Shown here piece by piece: positions 21,401 to 32,926 of a stretch of DNA of 64,000 nucleotides. The stretch lies in NCBI RefSeq assembly GCF_902459465.1, contig NW_022985694.1, positions 434,001 through 498,000 on the forward strand, in the 5' to 3' direction. A program made the translations under genes and the position numbers. The number at the start of each line of letters is the position of its first letter. The stretch's first letter is position 1. This DNA is from Asterias rubens. Taxonomy: Eukaryota > Echinodermata > Asteroidea > Forcipulatida > Asteriidae. A model generated the notes under the pieces. The model searched no databases and was not told the origin of the DNA. It saw only the letters and a program-made list of their open reading frames with translations.

Positions 21401-24400
21401 TGCTCATTATTATAGAAATGGCTGTGTTTTAAGCAAGTATTTCTTTGATGTTACAGCCCTGGTGCATTTGAAAAGAGTGCTCTGGCTGAGAGTGTGATTG
21501 CTGCATTCCCAAGCCTGAAAGACCCTCAAGGAATCACAGGATATGTAAGTATTAATGTTTGCCTTATTGAAGGGCAACCCATCCGAATCAGAGAGGCTTG
21601 TACAATTGAATGGCCCTAGTCATCACCACGACTATTAAAGCTTTTATCTGAAGATTGGAAATAGTATGCACACTTGGTTCACTTAGCTTATGAATATTCA
21701 TATATTCTACATTAAATTTCAATAATTATTAAAATTTTGTGTACATACTTTCATCTTGGAAGGTTATGAGACAATCAACTCCATATGAAGTATGGCAAAT
21801 TGTGACTGTCCACCACAAATGGGCTTTAAAGTAGGTATAATAATATTGAGGTATGTCCAACAATAGAAAACACAAGATTTAGTCACAAGCGGTGACGTTT
21901 TATTTTCTGTCCACCAAGCAACACAAACACACAATGTACAATTTTAAAACTTATTTTCAGGAGTCTTAACTTGCCAAATAATCTAAAACCCAACTTTTTA
22001 GCCCATTCCTGGTGGATGGTCACAATTGTCAGTGCATGTGAAAAACAATTAGACCTGTCTGTGTAATTTACATATGCTTTGTCATTGTTTTACTAAAGGA
22101 AGCCTTTTACACTAAAGGATCCAAAGGATGCCCTGCAGGTGGTTATCTTGAAGAACACTTGCGTTATGTGAGGAAAAATATGATAAGAAAGGAGGAAGTT
22201 GGAGAGCATCAAGGAAGGAAGGAGGAAGTTGGAAAGCATCAAGGTAATTGACCTATTACCCCCCCCCCCAAAAAAAAAAAAAAAAAAAAAAAAAAAACCC
22301 ATCGACGACAACAACAAAAACTCAAAAACTAATATAAAAAAAATATAACAAAATAACAAAATCCCCAATGCCCCATAAACAAACAAAAACTATGCCACAT
22401 AAATAGAAAACAAAATTAATTAGAAGGCCCCATGCCCGTGTTACACCACAGATACTAAAGGATTCTTTATCACAGGTCTTGTTTGCATTGCTTGCTTGGA
22501 ATGTGTAACAACAGCACTCAAGGAAGTTTGTGTTTTAGGGGCTGGACAAAAAAAGGAAAGTGGTATTTCTGATGCACAAGTATCATTGTCATGTCATATA
22601 AATAGAGTGTGCTCATAGTTTTCAACTTCACGAGTTGCCTCAGGAGTACCCAACCAACTTGGTTCAGGACATGGAAGCAAGGACAAAATTTAATGAATCG
22701 CTATAACAAAGGGACTGAATGGATATTATTTAATATAATTTATCTGGAGGTTATAATAATATTGATGTGTTTGTACTTTTTAACAGTTAATGCAAGTGCA
22801 GCAACTCCTGATGAACCCGATGAGAAGCAAGAGACAGCCGAAGATGTACTTGCAAAGGTTCAGTGGCTAAAGGACAACTGTGCACCTACTACCAAAGTCA
22901 AAGAGTACATGTCATTGACATCAAAGCACAGGGCAGAATGGGTGAAAGATAGGGAGAGAACTGTTGCAGAAATCTTGGAGGAGTTCCCCAGGCTGCTTGG
23001 TATTGGGATGGTAGGTTACTACAAAGTCAAATCATTTCAAACTGTGGTAGTCAATATTCTTCTTTTCTCGAGCTCTTTATTTGTCAAAGCAGTGAGAATA
23101 ATATTGTCTGCATTACATTTATGGGGTGTGAGAAACTTGGTTAATGATTATTTAGGAGGCTACCATAACAGTCTTGAAACCATCCTGGTAGTGCTGTAGC
23201 TATCACTCAGAAGTCCTGGTTAATTCTAATTGTCTTTGCTTCGCACTAGTTAAGTTTTATACATCATTTTCATAACTCTTTTGTGTACTCATAATGCTTT
23301 ACATACCCTTAAAACCAGTCAGTCCTAGCTAATGCTGACTTTGATTTTCTTTGTTTCTGAAGAGTTTTGCAATATTGGTCAGCATGTAATTTAGCTTTGG
23401 GGAAGTCAATGTAGTGCTCCACAACCAACAAGAATGTTTCATTTAATCACTTTTACTTAAGATTGAGCAAGACTTCCAGCTGATGTACCCAAAAGTTGCT
23501 GACAGACTGACTGACAAATGGGGCGGCTTGTCGGACTCACTGATAGATTATGCCACACAGATGTTTCCTCTTTGGAAGGATGTGTTAGGTCTTGATGCCA
23601 GTACTGATGTAAAGAAACTGACAGAAGGTATTTTTCACATTTTGAGAATGTCGGGTTGTCCGATCATTGCTTAATTCATTGGAAGAGTTGGTAAATTTTC
23701 AGAATATAATTTTGAGTGTTCTCAAGACAACCATCCTCCAGATTAATTTGAAGTGGCTGAGGATTTCCAATTAAATGCTGCATTGACGTAATTCCCTTAC
23801 GTAAATATGATTTCCTTCATTACGGTGATAACTTGGGTAAGACACACAGAATGTAGGCCTTTATCATGCTGAATTCATTTTGGCCATGCGCCATAGTATC
23901 CAATAAAAGTAATGATTGCCCATATTTATTTACATATAAAAAGGAACCAAACTATTTGTCCTTTCAGCCTCGGTTTGGTTACATGACTTCAATGGGAGAA
24001 ATACAAGATGGCCTCACAATGATAAAGGTCTATTGAAGTTGATCCTAATATGGCAAAGTTAAGGCGGTTGATGATTACTGTTTTGGACCATTATCCTAGT
24101 GTTGATATAACTTGCTCAAATTTCCATACTCTCTTTTTAACAGATGAGAAGATCAACCTGTCATTCTTGTCATTCCAATGATATTTGATGGCTGCGACAA
24201 AAAGAAAACTGGTGGCAGATTTGGGCCAAAGGAAACAATGAAAGCCTTTATTGATGTACAAACTGGTGAGTATTGTCTTGCAAAATGATATTAAAACAAG
24301 TATCTCGCATTCCTTTGGCGGATCTAGGGGGAAGGGACTATGTGGCTTTAGGGCTCCCCCCAAAAAAATAAAGTAAAGAAAAAAAAATAAGAAAAAAATG

Positions 24401-25270
24401 TTGAAAAACAAAACTGCCCTTTAGGGATCACACCTCAGTTAAAGTACCCCCTATGGTGTATCCAGGCACTGCCTCTTCCCAGGTTTATCGTTACTTGGAT
24501 GTGATCCCTGGCCATAGGGCAGTGTTTGGTTTTATGAATTATTACTGCCATCCAAAAAGAAAGGTTGCTGACAATAAATAGGGAGACCGTAAGCATAGGT
24601 CAGTTCCAGTGTCATAGGGAAATCTGTTCCATAGTAGCTTGACCCCCTCCACAATTCTTTTTTTTGGAGGGGGGGGGGGGGGAACAGTTTATTCGAGGGT
24701 TCAATTTAGCTGTTCCCCACCAGCATACCAACCCATAGGTGGCAGATTCAAGTCCTGCTCCAGTAAATTTGTCTATATTTGCTAAAAATTGATATTTTCT
24801 TATTACTTTGACTTTTCGCAGGATATTGTGCACATGCCAACGTACTTAGAAAAATTGACGCGACAAAACATCCTCAGCCATTCCTGCTCGTCCTGTACAG
24901 TGAATCAGTGCTAAACCTTCAGTGTATTTGTGATTATTGAGAAGAACACAATTCCGCAACCATCCCTACTGAAGGCATAGATGTCTGCTATAAGGCTCAC
25001 TTCATACTCGACTGTAAATACCAGCAACTTTGCACAAGTGTGTGGAAATTCTTTGAGAGGTATATTTTCAACCAGCCTGGAATTCCAACAAACAAAGACA
25101 GTCCAACTCTAAGAGCCCTGAGGGCATTTTTGGCTTTCCGAAATTTTTCCATGAAAGCTTCCCAGATTGACCATGGGCTGTTTGACATTTTGTTGTTAAC
25201 CTATTCATTCATTCCTTGTTACAGTGCAGACTCATTAATGGTCATGACATTTGCCTTGTTTAGAATCGTA
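15436..25270 (+). CDS. SAM-domain protein of the CACTA element (SAMD3-like)
   Basis: Ten exons with AG/GT borders: 15436-15508, 16955-17064, 19779-20036, 20638-20780, 21457-21544, 22099-22243, 22787-23010, 23462-23627, 24144-24265, 24822-25270. Phases agree throughout. Exons 1-2 give a 61-residue SAM fold (start MAEVNTLEYILHEWELDELF; later DIEALELLREEDITPLIP, LRVKFLAKWK), a protein-interaction module. Exon 3 is Ser-rich and ends with a basic PMKRQKR. Exon 6 has the CPAGGYLEEHLRYVRKNM block and exon 10 the NQPGIPTNKDSPTL block, both as I recall from animal SAMD3-like proteins. In exon 9 the phased frame meets TGA at 24179, while a frame shifted by two reads QPVILVIPMIFDG; exon 10 needs another change. 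The 3' part is thus decayed or misassembled. Role inferred: DNA-binding or assembly partner of the transposase. Confidence 0.65.
15616..15720. repeat. 51-bp tandem duplication
   Basis: Two essentially identical units starting TAGCGTGTGTGACACAAGTC, in intron 1 of the SAM gene. Each holds the inner inverted word GTCACTGACACAGTGAC. Confidence 0.85.
16105..16312. repeat. 5' subterminal repeats of the CACTA element
   Basis: CATGCCCAACTTTTGAGTAG followed by GGTTCCTGCAA occurs twice, each followed by GGTTGGGCAAAAAA and CATTGCATG. Related GTTGGGTAAA words start at the terminus. Such subterminal words are where En/Spm-type partners bind. Confidence 0.6.
17103..19562 (+). CDS. CACTA transposase, 819 aa, zinc fingers plus DDE core
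   Basis: Single uninterrupted frame on the same strand as the SAM gene, inside its second intron (17065-19778). Residues 1-60 hold two C2H2-type fingers (C3, C6, H20, H25 and C37, C42, H55, H60). The catalytic core can be assigned by motif: D386 in VIGDNLGLHE, D468 in TDVMHDLLEGIFP (counterpart of the D-x-MH motif of plant TNP2), and E637 in SMRKEGKHKPFKRWA. A C406-x2-C409 pair (CRFC) fits the zinc loop between the acids, and HFLIHYPRV precedes the last acid. No stop or frameshift, so it may still be functional. CACTA transposases cut at CACTA/CACTG ends by a DDE mechanism. The acids are assigned by pattern, not by alignment. Confidence 0.8.
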   Translation: MLCYKCLSEVHGGIKGLFNHLKYIHSLHSGASTFVICRQDGCLASFSHLSSYRRHILAKHADMQEHTQGEESENEHGAGGYEGMDVQDNESLDEDRQTCKDTLAEAVSYFVANMKATAIPYSNVQQIIYEVEGLVEIIANHLQHKLSSIVEEVQTQFKEANLSKFETVFQECEVVKKTFEGLRSQYQQDKYFKDKGYFISPEERVLGQSFTSQSDTSTGGVKQKVKNDSFQYVPMKKTLRKHLEQPGVMAAILHQQPCEDGLLLQSYRDGSYFKGKFSASADVVIPILLYCDDYETGNPLGSKKGINKLTGFYISLLCLPAQFQASLSNILLAACAKRSEVAKYGIDSILSVIVKDLNDIERQGIEVSCQSYSGLVRPVVFQVIGDNLGLHETLGFVGSFSANYPCRFCKAPKEITKKQLVEDVSLLRDKNSFEADLVLDNVSKTGIKRSSELNKLTGFHVTDNHVTDVMHDLLEGIFPLEIKLTLGELIDEGCFTLEEVNNRISSFGYGFADKKSKPSIIQDSALRNPSGSSGQKAAQTRILALYLPLIIGDLVDEESDVWEMFLLLLDIYKIVVAPRISHAGVYILKALIADHHRLFLSLFQDRHLIPKQHFLIHYPRVIQLLGPLEQYSSMRKEGKHKPFKRWARACNNYKNVAKTVSIRHQQQQSYTFLLRKPLNSELEVRDQISVLVSSLDEVNDVCSFLGCGKDAQVILSGSVSIQTYTYKPNCMILVDWTAKEPQFSQVKHIIIVESSIYFVLRSWHTKYYNRHRHSYAVEESESVFIKQPKELLVCRPFHATKCSGKDDSSWYIITPFNLV
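24700..24790 (+). repeat. tRNA-derived SINE fragment in a SAM-gene intron
   Basis: GGTGGCAGATTCAAGTCC resembles a B box and is followed by TGCTCCAGTAAATTTGTCT, like the 3600-3712 copy in opposite orientation. A poly-G run (24665-24682) lies just before it. Confidence 0.4.
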
Positions 25271-26909
25271 TGACTGTCAAGAAATTAGATAGTAAGACTA
25301 TGGGGGGAAACATGGTTGTTCTTTGACAGGTTACTTAATCTTTCAAACCTCTATTTGCTTTCAAACTTAAAGAAACAAACAATACTACAAAAATCATGAC
25401 AGTTAACATAGTTGAATGCAATTGAAAGATGTATTAATTTATTTTTTGTTTCTCTTACTGGAAACAAACTCTTATAGTGTTATGTATAAAAGTATCTCAA
25501 TCATACATTTTTGTAAAACAAGGGCAGACTTTGCAGAATTGTGTGGAAGATCTTTGAGAGGTGTATTTTCAACCAACCTGGACTTCCAACAAACAAAGAC
25601 AGTCCAACTCTAGTACAGGCCTGAGAGCCTTTTTGACTTTCCGAAATCTTCCATGAAATTTTCCCATCTCAATCATGTTTGTTTAAAACAAAGGCAGAGC
25701 TTGGGGAATAAGGGGTTTGCCCTTTACCAACACTTTGAAATTAACCCGGCTGTAATAAAATACATGCCCCTAGATGGACCCCCTTCTGAAAACTCCTGAA
25801 TCCGCCTATGTTAAGGGGTGATAATTCAAACTGTTTATATTTTATATTTAAAATAATAACAGACATCAACAACACCACTACCTCAAGATTTTAATTAAGA
25901 GCAAGTGTAAAACATTGTTTTCAACTTAACAAGTCTGACTATGTTGTACACCAAGTTGATAATATGATTATCGTTTTTTATGAAGAACAAACCCTGAATA
26001 TTATGTTTACTACTCGTTGTATTCAACTCGTTTAATTTACACACTGTAGTGCTTGTTAGCAAACTTGTTTAAAGATAAGTTCTGTACTTTGATTAATTTA
26101 TGTAGACTATTCCGAGTGTTGTCGGCAAAGTAACACAAATTGACACAACTCGACACTTAACATTCAGTTTATTTGCGTTTTTCCAAAGGTTCACGAAAGA
26201 AGTCTATTGGCGAGTTATTTTTGACATACGTTTATTAGTGCACAGTTGTCTTTAAAAAAAAGGGCATTACAAGCAAGTTTCCCAAAGGTTTAATTTTGAT
26301 AAACTAAAATTTGTTTGTTAACGAAAGTCTTTTGCAATTTTTAGGTTACTTTTAGTCAAGTTTATTTATTAAGCCAAATTGTTACTGTTCAGAAACAAAA
26401 AGAAAGGCAAGGCAAGCAAGCACCAGTTGTTTGAGATTTGTTTATATTTTTATTGGCATGTTATTAATACAAGTTGTTGTGCCATTTTTGAGAAACAAAC
26501 AAAAAGAAAGTAAAAACAAGCAGTGTGTGTTTCAAAAGCTTTAACTTCGGTAATTATAAGATTATGTGTGTGAAAGACATTGCTGAAAGAGCAAGTTACA
26601 TCATGTTCTAATTGTTTTTATAAAACAAATGTTTTTTTATAGAGCTATTTACAAATCATTTTTTCACGAATTGTTTCGCAAATAATTTTTGATCCTTGAA
26701 AAGCCTCACATATATTTTACTGACTACTAAGTCTGTTTATCAAAAGAAGGTCCTACCTTTGAGGTTGCTTAAATTGTTGAAGCGTACTTTCAGTGCAGTT
26801 AAGAAAGTTCAATAAATAAAACATAAACAAAGGAATTGCATTAACTGTTTATTTTCTTTCCCAGCATGTGGTAATTCATTTAAATATTCCAACAACAATG
26901 GTTAAAATA
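25271..26909. other. AT-rich 3' spacer of the CACTA element
   Basis: A decayed second copy of part of the last SAM exon sits at 25532-25660 (AGGTGTATTTTCAACCAACC, GGACTTCCAACAAACAAAGA), with frame breaks. The remainder has no coding signs. A poly(A) signal for the SAM gene is not obvious. Confidence 0.5.
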
Positions 26910-27240
26910 TTTACCAACATTTGGTGGGAAAAGTGACCAATTTATGTACAGAAATTTAAACGAACCCAATAATTGGATACAGCATTACCAATACATGGTG
27001 GGAAAAGTGACCAATATGTGGTCAGAAATTTAAACAATCCCAATAATTGGATACAGCATTTACCAATACATGGTGGGAAAAGTGACCAATATGTGGACAG
27101 AAATTTAAACAATCCCAATAATTGGATACAGCATTTACCAATACATGGTGGGAAAAGTGACCAATATGTGGACAGAAATTTAAACAATCCCAATAATTGG
27201 ATACAACATTTACCAACAATTGGTGAAAAAAATTACCAAT
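26910..27240. repeat. 3' subterminal tandem repeats, 75-bp period
   Basis: Four copies (GGTGGG at 26923, 26997, 27072, 27147) plus a decayed fifth. Each has ACCAATACATGGTGGG, GTGACCAATATGTGG and CCCAATAATTGGATACAGCA. Open frames on both strands here are only a result of the 75-bp (25-codon) period. Confidence 0.85.
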
Positions 27241-27506
27241 TACCCCAAAAATATTCACTAACAGTTGGTTGAAAATTGCCCAGTATTTGAACAAATACTT
27301 TTAACCAATAAATGGTATACAAAGCATATCCAACAGCTGTGTAATTAGAATTAACCAACTATGTGTAGTTGGGTTTGCCCAATAATTTAGTAAATGGTTT
27401 AACCAACGGCTGTTGGGCAATAATTGCCCCAAAACTGGTGGGGCTGATATTTGAACCAACGTTGGGTAAAAAGTTGGGTAATTTTTACCCTTTTTTTTTT
27501 ACAGTG

Positions 27507-30500
27507 TACAGCGTATCTATACAGTACAAAAACTAGTAAATTCTTCCCTTATTAAATTAATTGGGCTGAGCTAACTAGCAGACTTATCAAGTTGGGGCGC
27601 TAGTCTGATATAGCCAGGGGTATGAGTAATAGATTTATGAAATAAAAATTAATAATATTTTCCAATTAAGATGGAACTCTTGGCTTTGTAATTGCCCATA
27701 CCTTACGCTTGTTCTTTGTGTATAGCATAATGTACAGCGTAAAAAGTAGAAAAACTCGTAAATTCTTCCCTTATTAAATTAATTGGGCTGAACTAGTTAG
27801 AAGACTTAACACATTGGGGCGCCGGGCTTATATAGCCAGGGGTATGAGGAACAGATTCATGAAATAAAACTTAATAATATTTTCCAATTAAGATGGAACT
27901 CTTGGCTTTGTAATTGCCCATTACTTACGCAATTGTTATCTATAAGTATATACAGCGTATCTATACAGTACAAAAACTAGTAAACTCTTCCCTTATTAAA
28001 TTAATTGGGCTGAGCTAATTAGCAGACTTATCAAGTTTGGGCGCTAGTCTTATATAGCCAGGGAGTATGAGTAACAGATTTATGAATAAAAATTAATAAT
28101 ATTTTCCAATTAAATGGAACTCTTGGCTTTGTAATTGCCCATACCTTACGCTTGTTCTTTGTGTATCGCATAATGTACAGCGTAATAAAGTAGAAAAACT
28201 CGTAAATTCATTCCCTTATTAAATTAATTGGGCTGAACTAATTAGAAGACTTAACACATTGGGGCGCCGGGCTTATATAGCCAGGGTATGAGGAACAGAT
28301 TCATGAAATAAAATTAATAATATTTTCCAATTAAGATGGAACTCTTGGCTTTGTAATTGCCCATATCTTACGCTTGTATCTATTAGTGTATAGCATTAAT
28401 GTACATCATAAAAAGTAGAAAAACTCGTAAATTCTTCCCTTATTAATTAATTGGGCTGAACTATTAGAAGACTTATACACATTGGGGCGTCGGGCTTATA
28501 TAGCCAGGGGTATGAGAACAATTTATGAAATAAAAATTAATATATTTTCCAATTAAGGTGGAACTCTTGGCTTTGTAATTTCCCATACCTTACGGCTTGT
28601 TATATAAGTATAGCGTAAAAGTAGAACAAATTCGTAAAATCTTCCCTATTAATTTATTGGGCTGAGCTAATTAGCAGACTTAACACGGGGCGCTTATATA
28701 GCCAGCGGTATGAGGAATAGATTATGAAATAAAAATTAGTAATTTTTGCTAATTAAGATGGAACTCTTGGCTTTGTATATGCCCGTACCTACGCTTGTTC
28801 TTTGCATAGCATATAACAGCGTAAAAGTAAAAACTAATTCTTCCCTTATTAAATTAATTGGGCTGAACTAATTAGAAGACTTAACACATTGGGGCGCCGG
28901 GCTTATATAGCCAGGGTATGAGGAACAGATTCATGAAATAAAAATTATAATATTTTCCAATTAAGATGGAACTCTTGGCTTTGTAATTGCTCATTTCTTA
29001 CGCGCTTGTTATCTATAAGTATATACAGCGTATCTATACAGTAAAAAACTAGTAAATTCTTCCCTTATTAAATTAATTGGGCTGAACTAATTAGAAGACT
29101 TAACACATTTGGGCGCTGGGATTATATAGCCAGGAGTATGAGAAACAGATTTATGAAATAAAAATTAATAATATTTTCCAATTAAATGGAACTCTTGGCT
29201 TTGTAATTGCCCATACCTTACGCTTGTTCTTTGTGTATAGCATAATGTACAGCGTATAAAGTAGAAAAACTCGTAAATCATTCCCTTATTAAATTAATTG
29301 GGCTGAACTAATTAGAAGACTTAACACATTGGGGCGCCGGGCTTATATAGCCAGGGTATGAGGAACAGATTCATGAAATAAAAATTAATAATATTTTCCA
29401 ATTAAGATGAAACTCTTGGCTTTGTAATTGCTCATATCTTACGCTTGTTCTTTGTGTATAGCATAATGTACAGCGTAAAGAGTAGAAAAACTCGTTAATT
29501 CTTCCCTTATTAAATTAATTGGGCTGAACTAATTAGAAGACTTAACACATTGGGGCGCCGGGCTTATATAGCCAGGGGTATGAGAAACAGATTTATGAAA
29601 TAAAAATTAATATTATTTTCCAATTAAGATGGAACTCTTGGCTTTGTAATTGCCCGTATCTTACGCTTGTTCTTTGTGTATAGCATAATGTACAGCGTAA
29701 AAAGTAGAAAAACTCGTAAATTCTTCCCTTATTAAATTAATTGGGCTGAACTAATTAGAAGACTTAACACATTGGGGCGCCGGGCTTATATAGCCAGGGG
29801 TATGAGGAACAGATTTATGAAATAAAAATTAATAATATTGTCCAATTAATATGGAACTCTTGGCTTTGTAATTGCCCGTACCTATACACTTGTTCTTTGC
29901 ATATCATATAAACAGCGTAAAAAGTAGAAAAACTCGTAAATTCTTCCCTTATTAAATTAATTGGGCTGAACTAATTAGCATACTTAACACATTGGGGCGC
30001 TGGGCATATATAGCCAGGGGTATGGGAAACATATTTATGAAATAAAAATTAATAATATTTTCCAATTAAGGTGGAACTCTTGGCTTTGTAATTTCCCATA
30101 CCTTACGCGCTTGTTATATAAGTATAGCGTAAAAGTACACAAATTCGTAAAATCTTCCCTGATTAATTTAGTTGGGCTGAGCTAATTAGCAGACTTAATA
30201 CTCTGGGGCGCTAATCTGATATAGCCAGAGGTATGAGGAATAGATTTATGAAATAAAAATTAGTAATTTTTGCTAATTAAGATGGAACTCTTGGCTTTGT
30301 ATATGCCCGTACCTAGACGCTTGTTCTTTGCATAGCATATAAACAGCGTATAAAGTACAACAACTAGCAAGTTCTTCCCTTATTAAATTAATTCGGCTGA
30401 GCTAATTAGTAGACTTAACACTCTGGGGCGCTAATCTGATATAGCCAGGGGTATGAGGAATAAATTCATGAAATAAAAATTAATAATATTTTCCAATTAA

Positions 30501-32665
30501 GATGGAACTCTTGGCTTTGTAATTGCCCATATCTTACGCTTGTTCTTTGTGTATAGCATTAATGTACAGCATAAAAAGTAGAAAAACTCGTAAATTCTTC
30601 CCTTATTAAATTAATTGGGCTGAACTAATTAGAAGACTTAACACATTGGGGCGTCGGGCTTATATAGCCAGGGGTATGAGGAACAGATTTATGAAATAAA
30701 AATTAATAATATTTTCCAATTAAGATGGAACTCTTGGCTTTGTAATTGCCCATACCTTACGCTTGTTCTTTGTGTATAGCATAATGTAAAGCGTAAAAAG
30801 TAGAAAAACTCGTAAATTCTTCCCTTATTAAATTAATTGGGCTGAACTAATTAGAAGACTTAACACATTGGGGCGCCGGGCTTATATAGCCAGGGGTATG
30901 AGGAACAGATTTATGAAATAAAAATTAATAATATTGTCCAATTAATATGGAACTCTTGGCTTTGTAATTGCCCGTATCTTACGCTTGTTCTTTGTGTATA
31001 GCATAATGTACAGCGTAAAAAGTAGAAAAACTCGTAAATTCTTACCTTATTAAATCAATTGGGCTGAACTAATTAGAAGACTTAACACATTGGGGCGCCG
31101 GGCTTATATAGCCGGGGTATGAGGAACAGATTTATGAAATAAAAATTAATAATATTGTCCAATTAATATGGAACTCTTGGCTTTGTAATTGCCCGTATCT
31201 TACGCTTGTTCTTTGTGTATAGCATAATGTACAGCGTAAAAAGTAGAAAAACTCGTAAAATTCTTCCCTTATTAAATCAATTGGGCTGAACTAATTAGAA
31301 GACTTAACACATTGGGGCGCCGGGCTTATATAGCCAGGGGTATGAGGAACAGATTTATGAAATAAAAATTAATAATATTGTCCAATTAGTATGGAACTCT
31401 TGGCTTTGTAATTGCCCGTATCTTACGCTTGTTCTTTGTGTATAGCATAATGTACAGCGTAAAAAGTAGAAAAACTCGTAAATTCTTCCCTTATTAAATT
31501 AATTGGGCTGAACTAATTAGAAGACTTAACACATTGGGGCGTCGGGCTTATATAGCCAGGGGTATGAGGAACAGATTCATGAAATAAAAATTAATAATAT
31601 TTTCCAATTAATATGGAACTCTTGGCTTTGTAATTGCCCGTATCTTACGCTTGTTCTTTGTGTATAGCATAATGTACAGCGTAAAAAGTAGAAAAACTCG
31701 TAAATTCTTCCCTTATTAAATCAATTGGGCTGAACTAATTAGAAGACTTAACACTTTTGGGCGCCGGGCTTATATAGCCCGGGGTATGAGGAACAGATTT
31801 ATGAAATAAAAAATAATAATATTTTCCAATTAAGGTGGAACAAATTCGTAAAATCTTCCCTGATTAATTTAGTTGGGCTGAGCTTATTAGCAGACTTAAC
31901 ACTCTGGGGCGCTAATTTGATATAGCCAGAGGTATGAGGAATAGATTTATGAAATAAAAATTAATAATTTTTGCTAATTAAGATGGAACTCTTGGCTTTG
32001 TATATGCCCGTACCTATACGCTTGTTCTTTGCATAGCATATAAACAGCGTATAAAGTACAACAACTAGCAAGTTCTTCCCTTATTAAATTAATTCGGCTG
32101 AGCTAATTAGTAGACTTAACACTCTGGGGCGCTAATCTGATATAGCCAGGGGTATGAGGAATAAATTCATGAAATAAAAATTAATAATATTTTCCAATTA
32201 AGATGGAACTCTTGGCTTTGTAATTGCCCATATCTTACGCTTGTTCTTTGTGTATAGCATTAATGTACAGCGTAAAAAGTAGAAAAACTCGTAAATTCTT
32301 CCCTTATTAAATTAATTGGGCTGAACTAATTAGCAGACTTAACAAGTTGGGGCGCTAATCTGATATAGCCAGGGGTATGAGGAATAGATTTATGAACTAA
32401 AAATTAATAAATTTTTCCAATTAAGATGGAACTCTTGGCTTTGTAATTGCCCATACCTTACGCATACAGCGCATACAGTACAAAAATTCGTATATTCTTC
32501 ATTGACTAAATTAATTGGGCTAAGCTAATTAGCAGACTTCAACACTGGGGCGCTAATCTGATATAGCCAGGGGTATGAGGAATAGATTTATGAAATAAAA
32601 ATTAATAATATTGCCCAATTAAGATGGAACTCTTGGCTTTGAATCTACCCATACCTTACGCGTGT
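27507..32665. repeat. Satellite array, about 222-bp unit, about 23 copies
   Basis: The GGAACTCTTGGCTTTG block recurs at 27673, 27895, 28116 and so on at about 222-bp steps. Each unit also has CTTCCCTTATTAAATTAATT, GACTTAACACATTGGGGCGC, TTATATAGCCAGGGGTATGA and CCTTACGCTTGTTCTTTGTG. Two unit types exist: a GAACTAATTAGAAGAC type common in the middle and a GAGCTAATTAGCAGAC type more common near the edges. No open frame of note. Confidence 0.95.
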
Positions 32666-32926
32666 ACAATCCTTCCGCATGGCTTCGACGGATAATGACG
32701 GTCGTTGACAGTTATATCAAAATTTGGTGCTAGCACCAAATTTTTTTGCCATCACCAAATTTGGTGTTGGGCCCAAATTTGGTGCTCACTTCAGTCTGGT
32801 TCTCAGGCCTGCCTCAAGTCCACCTGCGATTTGTTTGCACCACAACAAATTTTAGTCTGGTTCAAGGTGCTCTCCAGCGCATAAGCAGATACCTTCAAAG
32901 AACACCTTGACCAAGGCTCGTTTAAA
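32666..32926. repeat. Palindromic CACCAAATTTGGTG cluster
   Basis: 32720-32743 is a perfect 24-bp palindrome (AAATTTGGTGC/...), 32753-32766 another (CACCAAATTTGGTG), and 32770-32790 a third variant (GGGCCCAAATTTGGTGC). After about 32800 comes ordinary sequence with a doubled TCAGTCTGGTT/TAGTCTGGTT word. Confidence 0.7.

Larger units (their letters stand above)
15094..27506 (+). mobile_element. CACTA (En/Spm-like) DNA transposon, about 12.4 kb
   Basis: Left end CACTGTAAAAAAAATGGGTA; right end is the complement of CACTGTAAAAAAAAAAGGGT, so about 21-bp inverted ends starting with the superfamily's CACTG. Inside lie a DDE transposase frame (17103-19562) in an intron of a spliced SAM-domain gene (15436-25270), with subterminal repeats at both ends. 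The expected 2-3 bp target duplication is not seen (ACA left, TAC right). The left flank is a SINE piece and the right flank a satellite, so the ends may have been rearranged after insertion. Confidence 0.75.

Noticed and set aside
22255-22300. Run of C followed by a long run of A, giving poly-G/poly-F frames
   Set aside because: Homopolymers in an intron, prone to sequencing error; no coding value.
26942-27294. Open frames on both strands encoding repeated NNPNNWIQ and NYWDCLNF units
   Set aside because: The 75-bp period is a multiple of three, so any frame without a stop in one unit stays open; this is the CACTA subterminal repeat.
27507-32665. CRISPR-like or gene-family array
   Set aside because: Units are contiguous without spacers and about 222 bp long; it is a satellite.
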